Made by a program: the position numbers and the translations under genes. A model generated the notes under the pieces. That model saw only the letters and a program-made list of their open reading frames with translations, was not told the origin of the DNA and ran no database searches. A stretch of 64,000 nt of DNA from Archegozetes longisetosus (Eukaryota > Arthropoda > Arachnida > Sarcoptiformes > Trhypochthoniidae): contig JAEMBT020000005.1 of assembly GCA_018873245.2 (NCBI GenBank), positions 14,150,001 to 14,214,000 of the forward strand, in the 5' to 3' direction. This document shows positions 1 to 11,119 of the stretch, piece after piece. Each line of letters begins with the position of its first letter. The first letter of the stretch is position 1.

Positions 1-492
1 GGCATAACTGTTAGCAATAATTATAAGTTAGCAGTTGTTATGGCTATTGGCATAAATCTGATAATTCTGCTTTTCTGTAATTTCTTTGTTCCTACCAATG
101 AATTGCATGAATCACTTCAATGGTTTAGCTATATGTCGATCTTCAAATTAGTTTACGAGGCACTATTGACTCTTATATATGGTTTCGATCGCTGTCCTTC
201 TGGCCAATTATCGATAGTTCTCTATCAGTTAGATCTGAAGGATGATAACGTTTTTTGGAACAACTCATACCTTTTGATAACACATTTTGTTTGCTTGAGA
301 TGTTTGGCGCTCATTGTTCTTATAATAAAAGCAAATTCAACTTCATTGAAGAGATTGAAAGCTGCTAATATTGGAAACAGTGAATCGCGATCCACATTAT
401 ATGCATCCAATTATATTTTGCCTGAACTTATTTCTTATAACAACTTCAGAAGTACTGAATATCCACAAAAACTCGAAGTATCACATTTTTGA
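1..492 (+). CDS. ABCG-family transporter, C-terminal exon (partial)
   Basis: The reading frame is open from the first base of the window to a TGA at 490-492, so this is the 3' end of a gene that starts outside. The roughly 160 visible residues match the last part of the transmembrane domain of ABCG half-transporters (white/scarlet/ABCG1-like). A hydrophobic helix (around AIGINLIILLFCNFFVP) is followed by the typical W-F-S-Y-x-S-x-F-K/R-Y/V-x-x-E-A-L-L segment, a Y-G-x-x-R-C motif in the extracellular loop before the last helix, and a final hydrophobic stretch ending the fold. The family moves lipids, sterols or pigment precursors across membranes as homo- or heterodimers; the substrate cannot be told from this fragment. 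About 45 residues after the last helix (S/R/L-rich, ending KLEVSHF) are longer than in most ABCG proteins. The nucleotide-binding domain is not in the window. Confidence 0.75.
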   Translation, partial: GITVSNNYKLAVVMAIGINLIILLFCNFFVPTNELHESLQWFSYMSIFKLVYEALLTLIYGFDRCPSGQLSIVLYQLDLKDDNVFWNNSYLLITHFVCLRCLALIVLIIKANSTSLKRLKAANIGNSESRSTLYASNYILPELISYNNFRSTEYPQKLEVSHF

Positions 493-1474
493 TTATCAGA
501 AAAATGTGCTAATAAATTTAGATCAAATTAATATATAGACTATATAGACTTCTCGATTGTATTCAGTTTATTTCTACAAATAAGCTGTTTACCCTCATAA
601 TTGATCAAATTCTGAAATAAAGCTATGTTTTTTGAAGCGCTAATCATAAGATTGATAACAAAATCTGGTTATTGAAAGCAGATATTCATTAATATTCTTT
701 TTATTCATAGTCGTTATTACTGAGAGTTGAAAACTCTCCGTTTTAACAAATCAGTATTAACACTATAATAAGTTTGTGGGTTCTTCATTACTGATCATTA
801 GATATTGTATTACATATTACTTTTCATCATATTATAGAAACGTTAATCACTAATAAGGCATTGCTAAATACGTATTTATCCGTATGCTACTTGTTATTTG
901 CTTAAAGCTTTGCTCCTCCTTAAATTTCTTTAACTTTGCTTCCTATTTGAGCTCCTTATTAGGCCCATCAATATCTTAACGCATTATTAATTGTTGATTG
1001 ATGTTTATTGCGGATCATTTCATGAATTGCGTTATCTTAACTGCTTTTTCATAACAGTAGTACACAGAAAAGGGAACAAAATTCGGAAAAAGTTCCACAT
1101 AGGTGCTCGCCCTCAATTTGAATGAAAGTGACATGTTTGATGTATTTTTGGGTGGATTGAATCGAATGGTGAAGGTCGCGTGTTGCTGTCACGAACCATT
1201 TCTAGGATAAAGAAGAAAATCCAAATCCAACTTCAAATTAAGAATCTTCAGCAACACTAACTCGATGATCATGCTTTTTACTCCTACACCTAAACATTTC
1301 AATAAAACCAGTATCTTCTTCCAAGATCATATCTTTTCTATGGCGGGTACACCATCTTGTACAAGGTATCACATTCAACTGAGATACCCAATGAATGCCG
1401 AATCCTTTATTATTGAATGGCCCAATAGCTAGTTTGAATATATTTCAAGAATCAGTCATTATTCTACGAAGAGA

Positions 1475-1548
1475 AAACGGAGTGAGTAGAATCGAACGTG
1501 GGTCTCTTTTGTTTAACGCGGAACTATAACCACTATGCCAAGTCGACT
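1475..1548 (-). repeat. Degenerate tRNA-like segment (SINE head or tRNA pseudogene)
   Basis: Read on the minus strand this has a good A-box-like string (TGGCATAGTGG) and, about 45 bases on, a B-box-like string (GTTCGATTC), the internal RNA polymerase III promoter layout. The spacing and the surrounding TTATAGTTCCGCG string resemble a tRNA D-arm and anticodon stem. The two ends do not pair as an acceptor stem and the anticodon stem is imperfect, so it is not a functional tRNA. It is more likely a tRNA-derived SINE head or an old tRNA pseudogene. Confidence 0.35.
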
Positions 1549-1903
1549 GGAAGATGAAGTCGCTAAAATTCATTTATTTATATCTAATACTTTTTTGGTT
1601 GTATCTCTTAATTGGCTGATTGATAGAGAATGTGAGCTTCGGTTAGGTTAGTCTAGGTTTTTATGCTATATCTCAGGAACGGTTTGTCATCTTGAAATGG
1701 AACCTTCACCAATCGATTTAGAATCCAAAAATACATTAAATATGTAACTTTCATCCTGATTGGTGATGAACACCTGAATGGAACTATACTCAATGCCTAG
1801 AATGCTTAGTAAAATATTTAGTAAAACGGCTTCAAATAAACCTCGCGACAGAAAAATTCGGAAACCCATTGCATATTTTGAGAACTAATTTTTCCGATCT
1901 TAC

Positions 1904-2098
1904 CCAATTGAATACTTATGGGAAATAATAAAGGATATTCTTGAGAAAGAAAAGCCGAAAACATTTCAACTGTGGATCACGAAAGTAAACAAAATATGCG
2001 ACAATTTTAAGTTAGACGTCTCAAAGTTGTTGAAAAAAAGTGTGAGAGAACGCATCGAAAAGTTTATCGCTGCAGAGGGAGACCGAATTAAATTGTGA
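1904..2098 (+). pseudogene. Tc/mariner-type transposase C-terminal relic
   Basis: An open frame of 64 codons ends in TGA. It begins with P-I-E-Y-L-W-E, the region around the catalytic glutamate of Tc1/Tc3-like DDE transposases (canonical SPDLNPIE-x-L-W). It continues with the expected charged helix (I-I-K-D-I-L-E-K) and ends E-R-I-E-K-F-I-A-A-E-G-D-R-I-K-L. The preceding PDL part lies in another frame (bases about 1894-1903), so one base has been lost just before the glutamate motif. The N-terminal DNA-binding half and the two catalytic aspartates are not visible upstream, so this is a truncated, frameshifted relic. I identified it from motif order only. Confidence 0.6.
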
Positions 2099-3227
2099 TT
2101 TCTTTTTAGTCGTAATAATTAGAATCAAATGCATTCTTGTGATAAATTTGAGGTCAATATATTGTAATTTTCATTAAAGATTTTACAATTACTTTTTCCG
2201 AATTTTTCGTCACGAGGTTTATTCATTTATTCTTGAGAAAATTTATGTATTTCATTGGAGATCTCAAGAAGTCATTAGGATTTAAGATAGTTTTGTAAGG
2301 TTTTGCAAATTATTTGAAAAAATTTTCATCAATAATTTTCATTTGTTTAGTTGCGAATAAGCTTGTTTAACTTTAAAATTTTGAAATGTCTCATTATAAG
2401 TTTGAGTAAGTAACTTCAAGTTTTTTCAATCATGTCTTGATACAAAACTTACACGAATTAAACAACTTTCACTGTAAAATGATAGAAAGTTCGAGATTTT
2501 GAGTGGTTTAGCGCAATAATTAGTAGATATTTCAAATGTTTACTAATCCTTCGGATATATATTTATAACTAAACGGCGAATTATAAGCACGTTAAAATTT
2601 CTAAAAAAGTTCTTAAAAAAGCACAAAAATATTTTGAAATAAGTATGTTTTATTTGTATTTTTCTCAAATTTATACTATATATGAGAATGTAAAACATCA
2701 ACTAATGTCATCACTACTGTTATAATTCAATATTAATACAGATTTAAGGATTTTAGGTTGATTTCAAATTAAAGCTTCAGTATTTTAAAAACTAGAGTAA
2801 GCCTTTCTATTAAACGACTAATGCTTTTGTTCAGAATTGCCTGAGGTTACTCGTGATTGAAATCTTGCAAATCTATAGATAAAAAATTGAGGAAAGAATT
2901 GCACAAACTATTATGAGAAATAGTTCAAAGGTCTTGAAATCTCCATAAAATAGTTTGAATCTCAATTTCTAAGAGAAATATTTGGCTGAATAAGCTTATA
3001 ATTATAAGGATTACAACTAAATATTTTAGATTAAGTATTAAAACTCTGAAGTGTTAGAATAAGCAAGCACGAGTTCAAAACGCACTTTTTAAGTAAAAAA
3101 GCAAGCAAATAAGTAAAAACTTATTTTCCGCCATTTATTTATAAGTTTCGATAAGCAAGTTCTCATTGATTTTAGTTACCCTCAAACTTTCAGATCGATG
3201 ATAAATAAACTGTTAAATATTTATTAT

Positions 3228-3522
3228 AAACACTGACAGAGCAACCCTTGGGGAGCGGGTTCGAATCCCACTGTGGCGTACTGCTTCCTTCTACCCAAGT
3301 AACACTGGGCCGAGAAGGCTCAGGGGATCTTCGATGACCGCGGTCCCAAACCGAGGACGTAACTCGGTAGAGTCTGGTCTCTGAGACCACCAGACGACAG
3401 ACTCGGAGGGCTCAGGTGTGTCCTCTTAAAACTGTGACACTATCCTCGCTGCGATACCACTATGTAAAAGCGACGACCCCTGGCCTTAGTTGTGGGCTGT
3501 GCAGGGGGAAACAACAACAGAA
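3228..3522 (+). mobile_element. SINE-like retroposon with 13-bp target-site duplication
   Basis: A block of about 295 bp is clearly GC-richer than its surroundings. It starts with a perfect Pol III B-box (GGTTCGAATCC, near 3260) and ends in an A/C-rich tail (GGGGGAAACAACAACAG). It is flanked on both sides by the same 13-bp string AAATATTTATTAT (3215-3227 and 3523-3535), the hallmark of target-primed reverse transcription. No A-box is seen before the B-box, so the copy is probably truncated at its 5' end. No open frame of interest is present. Confidence 0.75.
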
Positions 3523-3796
3523 AAATATTTATTATGTGTCAAATTGCCTGCTCTAATTATAATTATTTCCCAACTTTTTCAACATGTTATCTTTCGAATG
3601 AGTAACACATGTTATTCTCAAACTGATTAGATGATCGTCGGAGATTATTATTTTGAGAGAAAAAATATCCTACTTTCAATATATTATAACATATTTTCAT
3701 TACTTAGAGAGTGAACTAGAACTACAATAAAGAGTAAGTCGGACGACAAATCTTGAAGTTTGGTCAATAACATTTTATTTTTTTAATATATTTTAG

Positions 3797-4809
3797 TGAG
3801 ATTAGAAATTCTAATAGATGCTGTCTCAATAATAATTTATACGAGACTGGTTTTGATAAGAAGCGCAAAGTGTCCATCAAGTCAGTTAATAAGTCCTTGC
3901 ATTTGTTCTAATGATTCAATCATTTGTGGTGGAGATCAATTCTATGATATTAAGTCGATATTCAATAAAGTTTCAAAGAATTTACCAGAAAATGAAAAGA
4001 ATTTTACAGAACTTCTGCTCAACAACAGTGCAATCACTGAAATATTAGATAATAGTTTTGAAGACATCACATTTAAACGCATTCATATATTGAACGCAAC
4101 AAGTTTGAAGCGAATCCACGCAAACGCTTTTGGATCTACTGCAGAATCAATTGAGGAATTCCTACAAGAAGGGAATTCACAGTTAGGTTCAGAACAATAC
4201 TCTCACGAAATGTTTTCAGCACTGAATTCATTAACAAATGTGGTCCACTTAATATTTGATGAAACAAAGTTGATAGAAATTCCAGAGAATGCTTTTAATA
4301 CAACTCTTAAAAGTCTATATAGATTAGGATTCAGTTATAACGGACACAAACATAAGTCTATTAACAGAATAGGAAACTATGCATTTGGGCACTTGAGTAA
4401 TTTAGAATATCTCTATTTGTATAATCATAAAATTGATTACTTAGCAAAGCATGCGTTTGATTTTGAAGAAAAATCTGATAAATTACTAAATATCTATTTG
4501 GATGGAAATAACTTAAACGCAACCAGTTTTGAATTGGGGGTGTTTTTAGGCGCGAAACGTCCGCTTTTTATTAGTCTATTTACCAATAGCTTAGAATATT
4601 TGGATCAAAAAACTTTTGAACCAATTTTATTGTTAGATAAGAGAAATAAAATTCATGTTTTTGATAATCCACTTAAATGTGATTGTCGAATGTTTTGGAT
4701 GTATAAAAATAGGAATGTGCTGCAAAACCAATTCGTAAATGTTAACTGTATTGATAATAGAACGTTATGGGCTATGAATGCAACTCATTTTGATCAGTGC
4801 AGTGATTAA
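3797..4809 (+). CDS. Secreted leucine-rich-repeat protein (main 3' exon)
   Basis: The frame opens just after a TTTTAG acceptor (3791-3796) with no ATG nearby, so this is taken as an internal/terminal exon whose first exon I could not place. About 337 residues are visible. A hydrophobic stretch is followed by a cysteine-rich cap (CPSSQ..SPCICSN..IICGG). Degenerate LRRs follow, with F-x-x-L-x-N-L/V-x-x-L and N-A-F signatures (ENAF, GNYAFGHLSNLEYLYLYN, KHAF), and then an LRR C-terminal cap (NPLKCDCRMFWMY...NC...C). The layout resembles the LRR proteins of mites and other arthropods annotated as like the non-catalytic subunit of Oplophorus luciferase, which are extracellular binding proteins without enzyme activity. 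Several N-x-S/T glycosylation sites are present. The stop is TAA at 4807-4809 and AATAAA follows at 4839-4844. Ligand unknown. Confidence 0.7.
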
Positions 4810-6864
4810 TCATTTTTGAATTGCTTTAAATTATTTTCAATAAAACTCAAATATTTAAATAATTGTTTTAGTTATTCAAATGAAAACCAATAGAGCACGA
4901 ATATAATCAAAACTATAGATATCAACCTGATTGTCTTAATTTTTATCAATAAATTTATTTTAATATGAATATTGAATTATATAGAACAAAATGCAATTCT
5001 TCGATCTTGGAAGTTCACAGGTTCAGGTCAGGGTAGTTCCAGAATATTCTTTAAGCGTCAGTAAATATCACAAAATTAACCTTAAAAAGTTGTTTCATCA
5101 ATAGTTAAGGTATGATTAAAAACCAGTAATAGGTTCTTGGAAAAAGCAAACTTAAAATTGATTTAGATCCTTTTAAGTTGATTGGACCGAAAATTAGTAC
5201 GATTGAAGACCAGCATCAGCCTCTAATCTTACAACGAGTGCTTTTCTGAAGAGAATGCAGAATTCATTCATTGTATTTTTAAAATATAGTATCAGATATA
5301 CTAATATGATTTTTAGAAAAAAAATCAATTTTTAGTAGAAATTAGAAAATTTTAGTTTATTTTTTCATATAAATTCCTATATAAATATAACTAAAAATGT
5401 AGCTTCTCTCATGTAAATGGCCAAATTTTATGGCTGTATTTTTCATATAAAAGTATCTAATATGTAAGTACTTTTAATACAAAAATTACATTTTTATTTC
5501 TTTCAACTTAAAACTACTTGGATATTAATTTTTTCATTAAAAGTATTTATATATTGAATGCTTTATATGAAAAATACACTCAGAAAGTTTGTCCATTGAC
5601 TTGAGAGAAGCACACATTTTTAGCCTCATTCATACAAGAATTTATATGGAAAAATAAATTATTTATAATTTTCTACTACAAATTGATTTGGATAGTATTT
5701 TCTCCCAAAAATCATATTAGTTTATCTGATATCATATTTTAAAAGTATAATAAATACCTGTCTGCATTCTCTTCAGTTGTGCACGCATTTTTAGCTAAAC
5801 CTCGTGCTACACCTAATACTGGAAGAGAGTCAAAAGTTCAGTTCAAATTTGTATCTCTTCATTAAAGTACATCTACATCTTAACTACTGTTCTGCATATA
5901 ACCAAATCTGATTTAATAAAACCTTTGAGACTATTACCTATCTGCTTCAATTAGTTTGGTTCAAAAGCAATTAGTTGACTTCATGTTTTGTTTAAATTGA
6001 CTCAAGAAATAAAACATTTTACTAATAAGTGTATTACTATTAACCTTTTGATTAACTAAACACTTGTTTTATCCTAAAAATATATCATTTACGACCCGAT
6101 GCTTGTCAAACAGATGTCAAGGTTTCAATTTTCTCGTCACTAAGCATTAACTACGAAGCAAATCATTAACACTCTTCGTAGGCTCACAACAGCTTAAATT
6201 TTATTAGCTGTTGATTATGCGATTTTGTAGTCATTTTAAAATTAATTAGATTTTAGCTATCAACGTAAAAAGTTCACAAAACTTACGCAAAAATACACTA
6301 ACTAGATGTCAGAGCTTTGTATCTATTCGAAAATTATTTTATCATAAAATAAACAAATAATTGGTCTGTTTGAAAAGTCTATTTTTTGTGAACTGTAAGA
6401 ACTAGTAGTAAGTTTGAAACTTTGTGTCACTAAATGGTAAGTAAATATTAGTTTTGGTTAATTTTAAGCTTACTAGTTATTTAAGTATGGTTTATATATG
6501 TTCTGCTTGTTTCTAAACGTTTTCAAATAACTCCAGATTAAACTAATAATTAGTTAATTGTGAAAATTTGATCATTAATTTAATGATTGAAGTTGTAATA
6601 AAAATGATTATTAGCTATACTAATATTTGAACGTTACTTTTTAAAATACTTGTGGTTATTGTGTTGTTCTAAATTTTGTCTCAATTATTATTGCTTAATG
6701 AATATTTGAGTGGCCCATCAGCGAGAAAGTCAATCGCTAGACATAGGATACCGAAAGTCATTTTTATTTGATCGAATCTCAATGCTCGCTAACTATATAA
6801 ATAGCTATTATTAACTTAAATCAAATGTCAATTACAGTTTAAATAATAAGCCTATACACCAAAT
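4810..6864. other. Intergenic region
   Basis: Apart from a foldback element at 5246-5776 I see no genes or RNA genes. The last few hundred bases before 6865 would contain the promoter of the MYND-finger gene; no clear core element stands out. Confidence 0.4.
5246..5776. repeat. Foldback (MITE-like) element with long inverted arms
   Basis: The element starts CTGAAGAGAATGCAGA (5246-5261) and ends with its exact reverse complement (5761-5776). Much of the interior is also an imperfect inverted repeat: an ATCAGATATACTAATATGATTTTT-like part on the left pairs with one near 5710-5740, and CTTCTCTCATGTAAATGG-like parts pair around a centre near 5510. It has no coding capacity. I found no convincing target duplication at its borders, so the superfamily is undetermined. 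Confidence 0.7.
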
Positions 6865-9800
6865 ATGGACAAGAATAAAGATCTCATAAATCATATTAAG
6901 TTACAATTGTTAGTAAATAGAGCCACAAATATCTTAAGACGTATTTTCGTGAGAAGATGGAATCACATAACTGGAAAAAAATGGACTAATACAACAAATA
7001 TGGGAATTGAGTTCATTAGAGGTCATGGAAGTCACGTTTACTCTTCGGCCAAAAAGTTTCAAAAGAGATGCCTTCAAAGCGGAGACATTAATAGGTGGGA
7101 TTTCGCTCTAATAGCTATGGTTTTGCAGAAGATATTTATTTCTGGTGATGATCCCAGAAAGATCAGAGAAATTAACAAGAAAGTTGAAATTTTATCAAAA
7201 GTTCGTGATACATGCCAGGATTCCAATCTAAGAGTAACTGATGAGCAATTCGATCAATTATGGAATGAAGCGGTTGCTGTCCTCGTATTTTTGGGGGAAT
7301 CTGAACAACAGTTGAAACTGTTGAAGAATCAACTGTCTCTCAATGAAGACAATAGCGGAAACAAACAAACTGATGCTAAGGTCTTTCAAATGATACAGAC
7401 CGGTAAAACCTTTTATAGCAAAAGTTTTCATTCATTCAAAGCAATTGATCGATTTTCTCATACCCTTCTTACGACTAGGAGATGAATATCTTGAGAACCA
7501 GAAGTTTACTGAAGCTATTGACGAATTTACAAAAGTTCTCGCATTGAAAAGACTCGACAAAGTAGTTAAATCAGTTCTTTCGAAACGAACGATCGCTTAT
7601 CTCAGTCTCTATGAGTCACAGCAAGGCTTGACTTGTTCAACAAGTGGTCCCATAGATCACAATGACTTGAGATATTTAGCTCTAACAGATGCCAAACAAT
7701 TATTAGAGTTGATTCCGATGTGGTGGGGAACATACTATAGCATAGGATTAGTTTATAATTCATTAAATAAGTTCCAGAAGGCTATTTACAACTACGATCG
7801 AGCTCTAGCTCTCAAACCAACTAAAGAAGAAGTTGTAAAAGCGAGAGATTTGTCGCAGTTGAAATTATTTCAAAGGGAATGTGACGATCATTTCAATCAA
7901 AATGATTGTAATAACAATGATACGGGTTTCAAAGTCACTAAGCAAATGAAGGATCAAATGAAAAAACATTCGTATAATCTCGATGACCCGGTGTTTGATG
8001 GATATAGTGAGGGAACAGAGGGTGTTAAACGAGACTATGAAATGGCCGCCAAATATTATGGAAAAGCTGTGGAAAAAGACTGTGCGGAGGGTTTGTACAA
8101 ACTGGCAATTTTGACAAGAGATGGAAAAGGCGTTAAAAGAGATGCTCACTTGGCTGTCAAGCTGTTTGAAAAAGCAGCTAATCTTTCTCTGAAAATACCA
8201 AATACAGAATTATATGACCTAGCAGTTGTTGAATCACAGAACTCATTAGACGTTCTTTATCACGAAGGTATAGGTGTGGCCAAAGACCCGGCAATGGCTG
8301 CCAAGTGGTATTTAAAAGCTTCTGAAAATGGATCGGCAAATGGTGCACATAGTCTCGGATTACTGTATTTGAATGGCATTGGAGTTCAATTTAATCTCGT
8401 AAAAGCCGAACAATATCTGAAATTAGCGGCCAGTCGAAAAAGTACGAAGGCAATGGTATCGCTGGCTTATTATTACTTAAAATTGGTTGATCTAGAAGAA
8501 GCTCGGATCTGGTACAATAGAGCCATAGCTAATGGAGATCTTGAGGCAAAACTTAATCAGAATAATTTTGAAGAAAAGCTACTTTCGATTGAGAACAACA
8601 TGCCTATTAACTATATCAATTCTGATGATTTCAGTTTAAAAGGGCGTTTGCATCAAATGATGACTTCAAACTGTTCACCAAAAGAAAAACAATTATTGAG
8701 AGATTTCTTAAAGGGAATAGACTCGAAAAAACCTGGACTTTCACGTGAGCTAATGATTGGATATTCAAAGTATGATTTGCCAACTATTGAAAAATATGCT
8801 GAAAAAGGATCGGTTATTGCTCAACGAATGCGAACTGCAACTGAATATCTGTTTTTAGCGATCAGTGCTTTGCAAGAATTTGAGTCTAATGCACAAAATG
8901 ATTATGATATAAGATTTGTTCAAAATTTAGCCAATTGTATTCGTACTGAACACCATTTATCGTGTCTGCCGTATGACTCGACTGCTACAGCTCTCGAAAT
9001 AGTTAATAAAATACTTAAGTCAGAAGGGGAATCAAAATCACAATTAGATATTGACGCACGTGTTTGTTATTCAATACTACATGTCAACTCATATATAATC
9101 CCTTTTCTCAAAGATTGCATTGAAAAATATCCGAATGAATCAATTTTCTATGTGTTACGTGGTGGTATGGATGACTTACCTGAAAATTTTGAGGAATGTC
9201 TTACTGTCCTAAATAAAGCTCTTAAGCTATCGCCAAATGATGTTGATATCATGTTCTATAGGGCAGCCATGATGCGACTGGTGTCGAGTTGCCACCAAAG
9301 AGATGTGATAAATGCTTATTTGAGTTTCTTAGATGCTGCGCCTAAAGATCACCGAAAAGTTCCGAAATCTTATTATACAATTGCGAATCTGGAATTTAAC
9401 TACGTTTCCAGAAGTCTAGGCAAAAATCAGAGACTTTGCGATGAGATTGTTTCAGTAGTTCAAAATTATTACGAAAAGGGATTGGAAGCTGAGAAAAATC
9501 AATTGCCTTTCTTTCTTCCTTATAAGTCAAAGTTTAAAAGAAAATTAGAAAAACTATTTAGGAAATTCAAAATTAAATCTAATAAAGATTATCAAAAAAA
9601 ACCTAATGCGATTACCACAGAGAGTTTAATGGAAAAGATTGATTTGAACGATAAGTTGACAGACGCATATCGTATTCAAATAATTCGATCGCATAGAGAA
9701 TATGTAAAACAAATACAAGATATGAAGAAAAACTCTAAAGGATTTGAGAATATTGAGAACCCCATCACAACTCCGGCTTCTAAACAACAGAAAGCACCCA

Positions 9801-10288
9801 AATCTATATTAGGATTAAAACCTATAACTCTCAGAGATATGGATCCGACTAAAGACCATATTTATGAGGGATATATGATGGAAGTCACTTTCATTGAAGT
9901 TCATGCGAGTGATGGTTCGTCTGTTGTGAATGTTATCCGAGATGAAAACAATGATATTGAGCGCTTCTATTTGTATAATTATGAGCATGTCAACAATGAC
10001 TCAATAGTTGAGCAGAATTATGGAATTGGATGCAAAATAAGTTTATTGAACCCTTATATGCAGATTTGTAACGATGGGAAGCCTGCTATTTGCGTGGATG
10101 ATCCAAAATCTCTGATAAGAACTGGTCATAATTCGAGAATTGAGAACATGTGTCGCTATTGTGGATCAGATGATGCAAGAAAAAGTTGTTGTCGTTGTAC
10201 TGCTCTATATTGCAGTCGAAAATGTGAACAAAATGATTGTAGTGTTTACAAACATAAACTTATTTGCAAGGATTCAATTGAAGTCTAG
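6865..10288 (+). CDS. Sel1/TPR-repeat protein with C-terminal MYND zinc finger
   Basis: Two exons: 6865-7402 and 7479-10288, separated by a 76-bp intron (donor GTAAAA, acceptor GACTAG). Joining them gives QMIQTG-DEYLENQ, restores a TPR repeat and yields 1,115 residues. The N-terminal ~180 residues are not recognised. A TPR unit (DEYLENQKFTEAIDEF) and another around YNSLNKFQKAIYNYDRA follow. Sel1-like repeats come next (GVKRDYEMAAKYYGKA, GKGVKRDAHLAVKLFEKA, GVAKDPAMAAKWYLKA, GVQFNLVKAEQYLKLA), then a long helical region. The C-terminus is a MYND finger with the full ligand series (CRYCG...CCRC...YCSRKCEQNDCSVYKHKLIC). Sel1/TPR solenoids and MYND fingers both bind proteins, so this is probably a cytosolic or nuclear adaptor. 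No SET domain is present, so it is not an SMYD methyltransferase. Partner unknown. Confidence 0.8.
7403..7478 (+). other. 76-bp intron of the MYND-finger gene
   Basis: The two coding frames meet only if this segment is removed: ACC-G | GA-GAT-GAA reads T-G-D-E. Without removal the upstream frame ends at a stop at 7483-7485. Donor GTAAAA, acceptor ACGACTAG after a short pyrimidine-rich stretch. Confidence 0.85.
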
Positions 10289-11119
10289 TCATAAGCACAC
10301 TGGAGTAAATGATCTCAATTAGCATTTGGTACTTTGTGAAAGTTCATAAAATTATTAAAAACTGAACCAGTCATTTTCTAATCAAAATAATTTTCAGGTA
10401 ATCAAAGTATTAATTATGAAGTTCTAAACTTGAACAAAATGTGACGCTTTTATAGTCAATTTGTTTTTGATGTTTTATTCAAATTTATATTTTGTCAATT
10501 TATAATATAAATGCTATTTCTAATAAATACTACTTTTAGTTGTAAGAATCTGATACTTTAGCCAAATACTTGAATTTGACAGTTTTGCAAAATCACTTAG
10601 AAAACGACTGCAATTCAATCTTTTATTATATAATATAATTGTAATTTTCGAGTATTCAAGTCATATAATAACCAATATTCAATCAAAATATAACTTTATA
10701 TCGAATTTCTATTAATAGATTATGAGATCAAATAAACAATTTATCGAAACATTTGGTTAATTGCTATCTAGACTTTTTTCAAACATTTTTGTCGTTTCTC
10801 TTATGAATGCAATTAAAGTGAGATCACAATTTTGACGCCTTCTTACGACAACACGTCAGCCCACAAGTCCAGCACAAATTTATAAACATCGAAATTCAGA
10901 TCATAATTAATCAAATGATAATTAAATGCAATCATAGAATCAAATATCGATCAAATGAGCAAAAATTGACGATAATATCTGAAATTTTGCGTTTGCATTC
11001 TCAATAAAATATTGAGACATAAATGACGTCATTGAATATGGATGTAAACAAAAACACATTACTTAACGTTTGATAAGTTTCCTCATTTGTATTTAATTAA
11101 TCTTAAAAGTGAATAAATA
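10289..11119. other. Intergenic region between the MYND gene and NRDE2
   Basis: AT-rich, with an AATAAA at about 10520 that could serve the upstream gene. The last ~100 bases should hold the NRDE2 promoter. No other feature seen. Confidence 0.4.

Larger units (their letters stand above)
493..3227. other. Intergenic stretch with transposon debris
   Basis: There is no gene here. It contains a possible AATAAA signal about 125 bp after the ABCG stop, a degenerate tRNA-like segment near 1475-1548 and a Tc-type transposase relic at 1904-2098, both listed separately. The rest is AT-rich sequence in which I see no open frames of note. Confidence 0.5.

Noticed and set aside
1475..1548. Possible tRNA gene on the minus strand
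   Set aside because: A- and B-box-like strings are present, but the ends do not form an acceptor stem and the anticodon arm is poor; kept only as a tRNA-like repeat.
7445..7478. Separate 947-residue gene starting at 7445
   Set aside because: The in-frame start lies inside a clear 76-bp intron; joining at 7402/7479 gives one continuous TPR protein.
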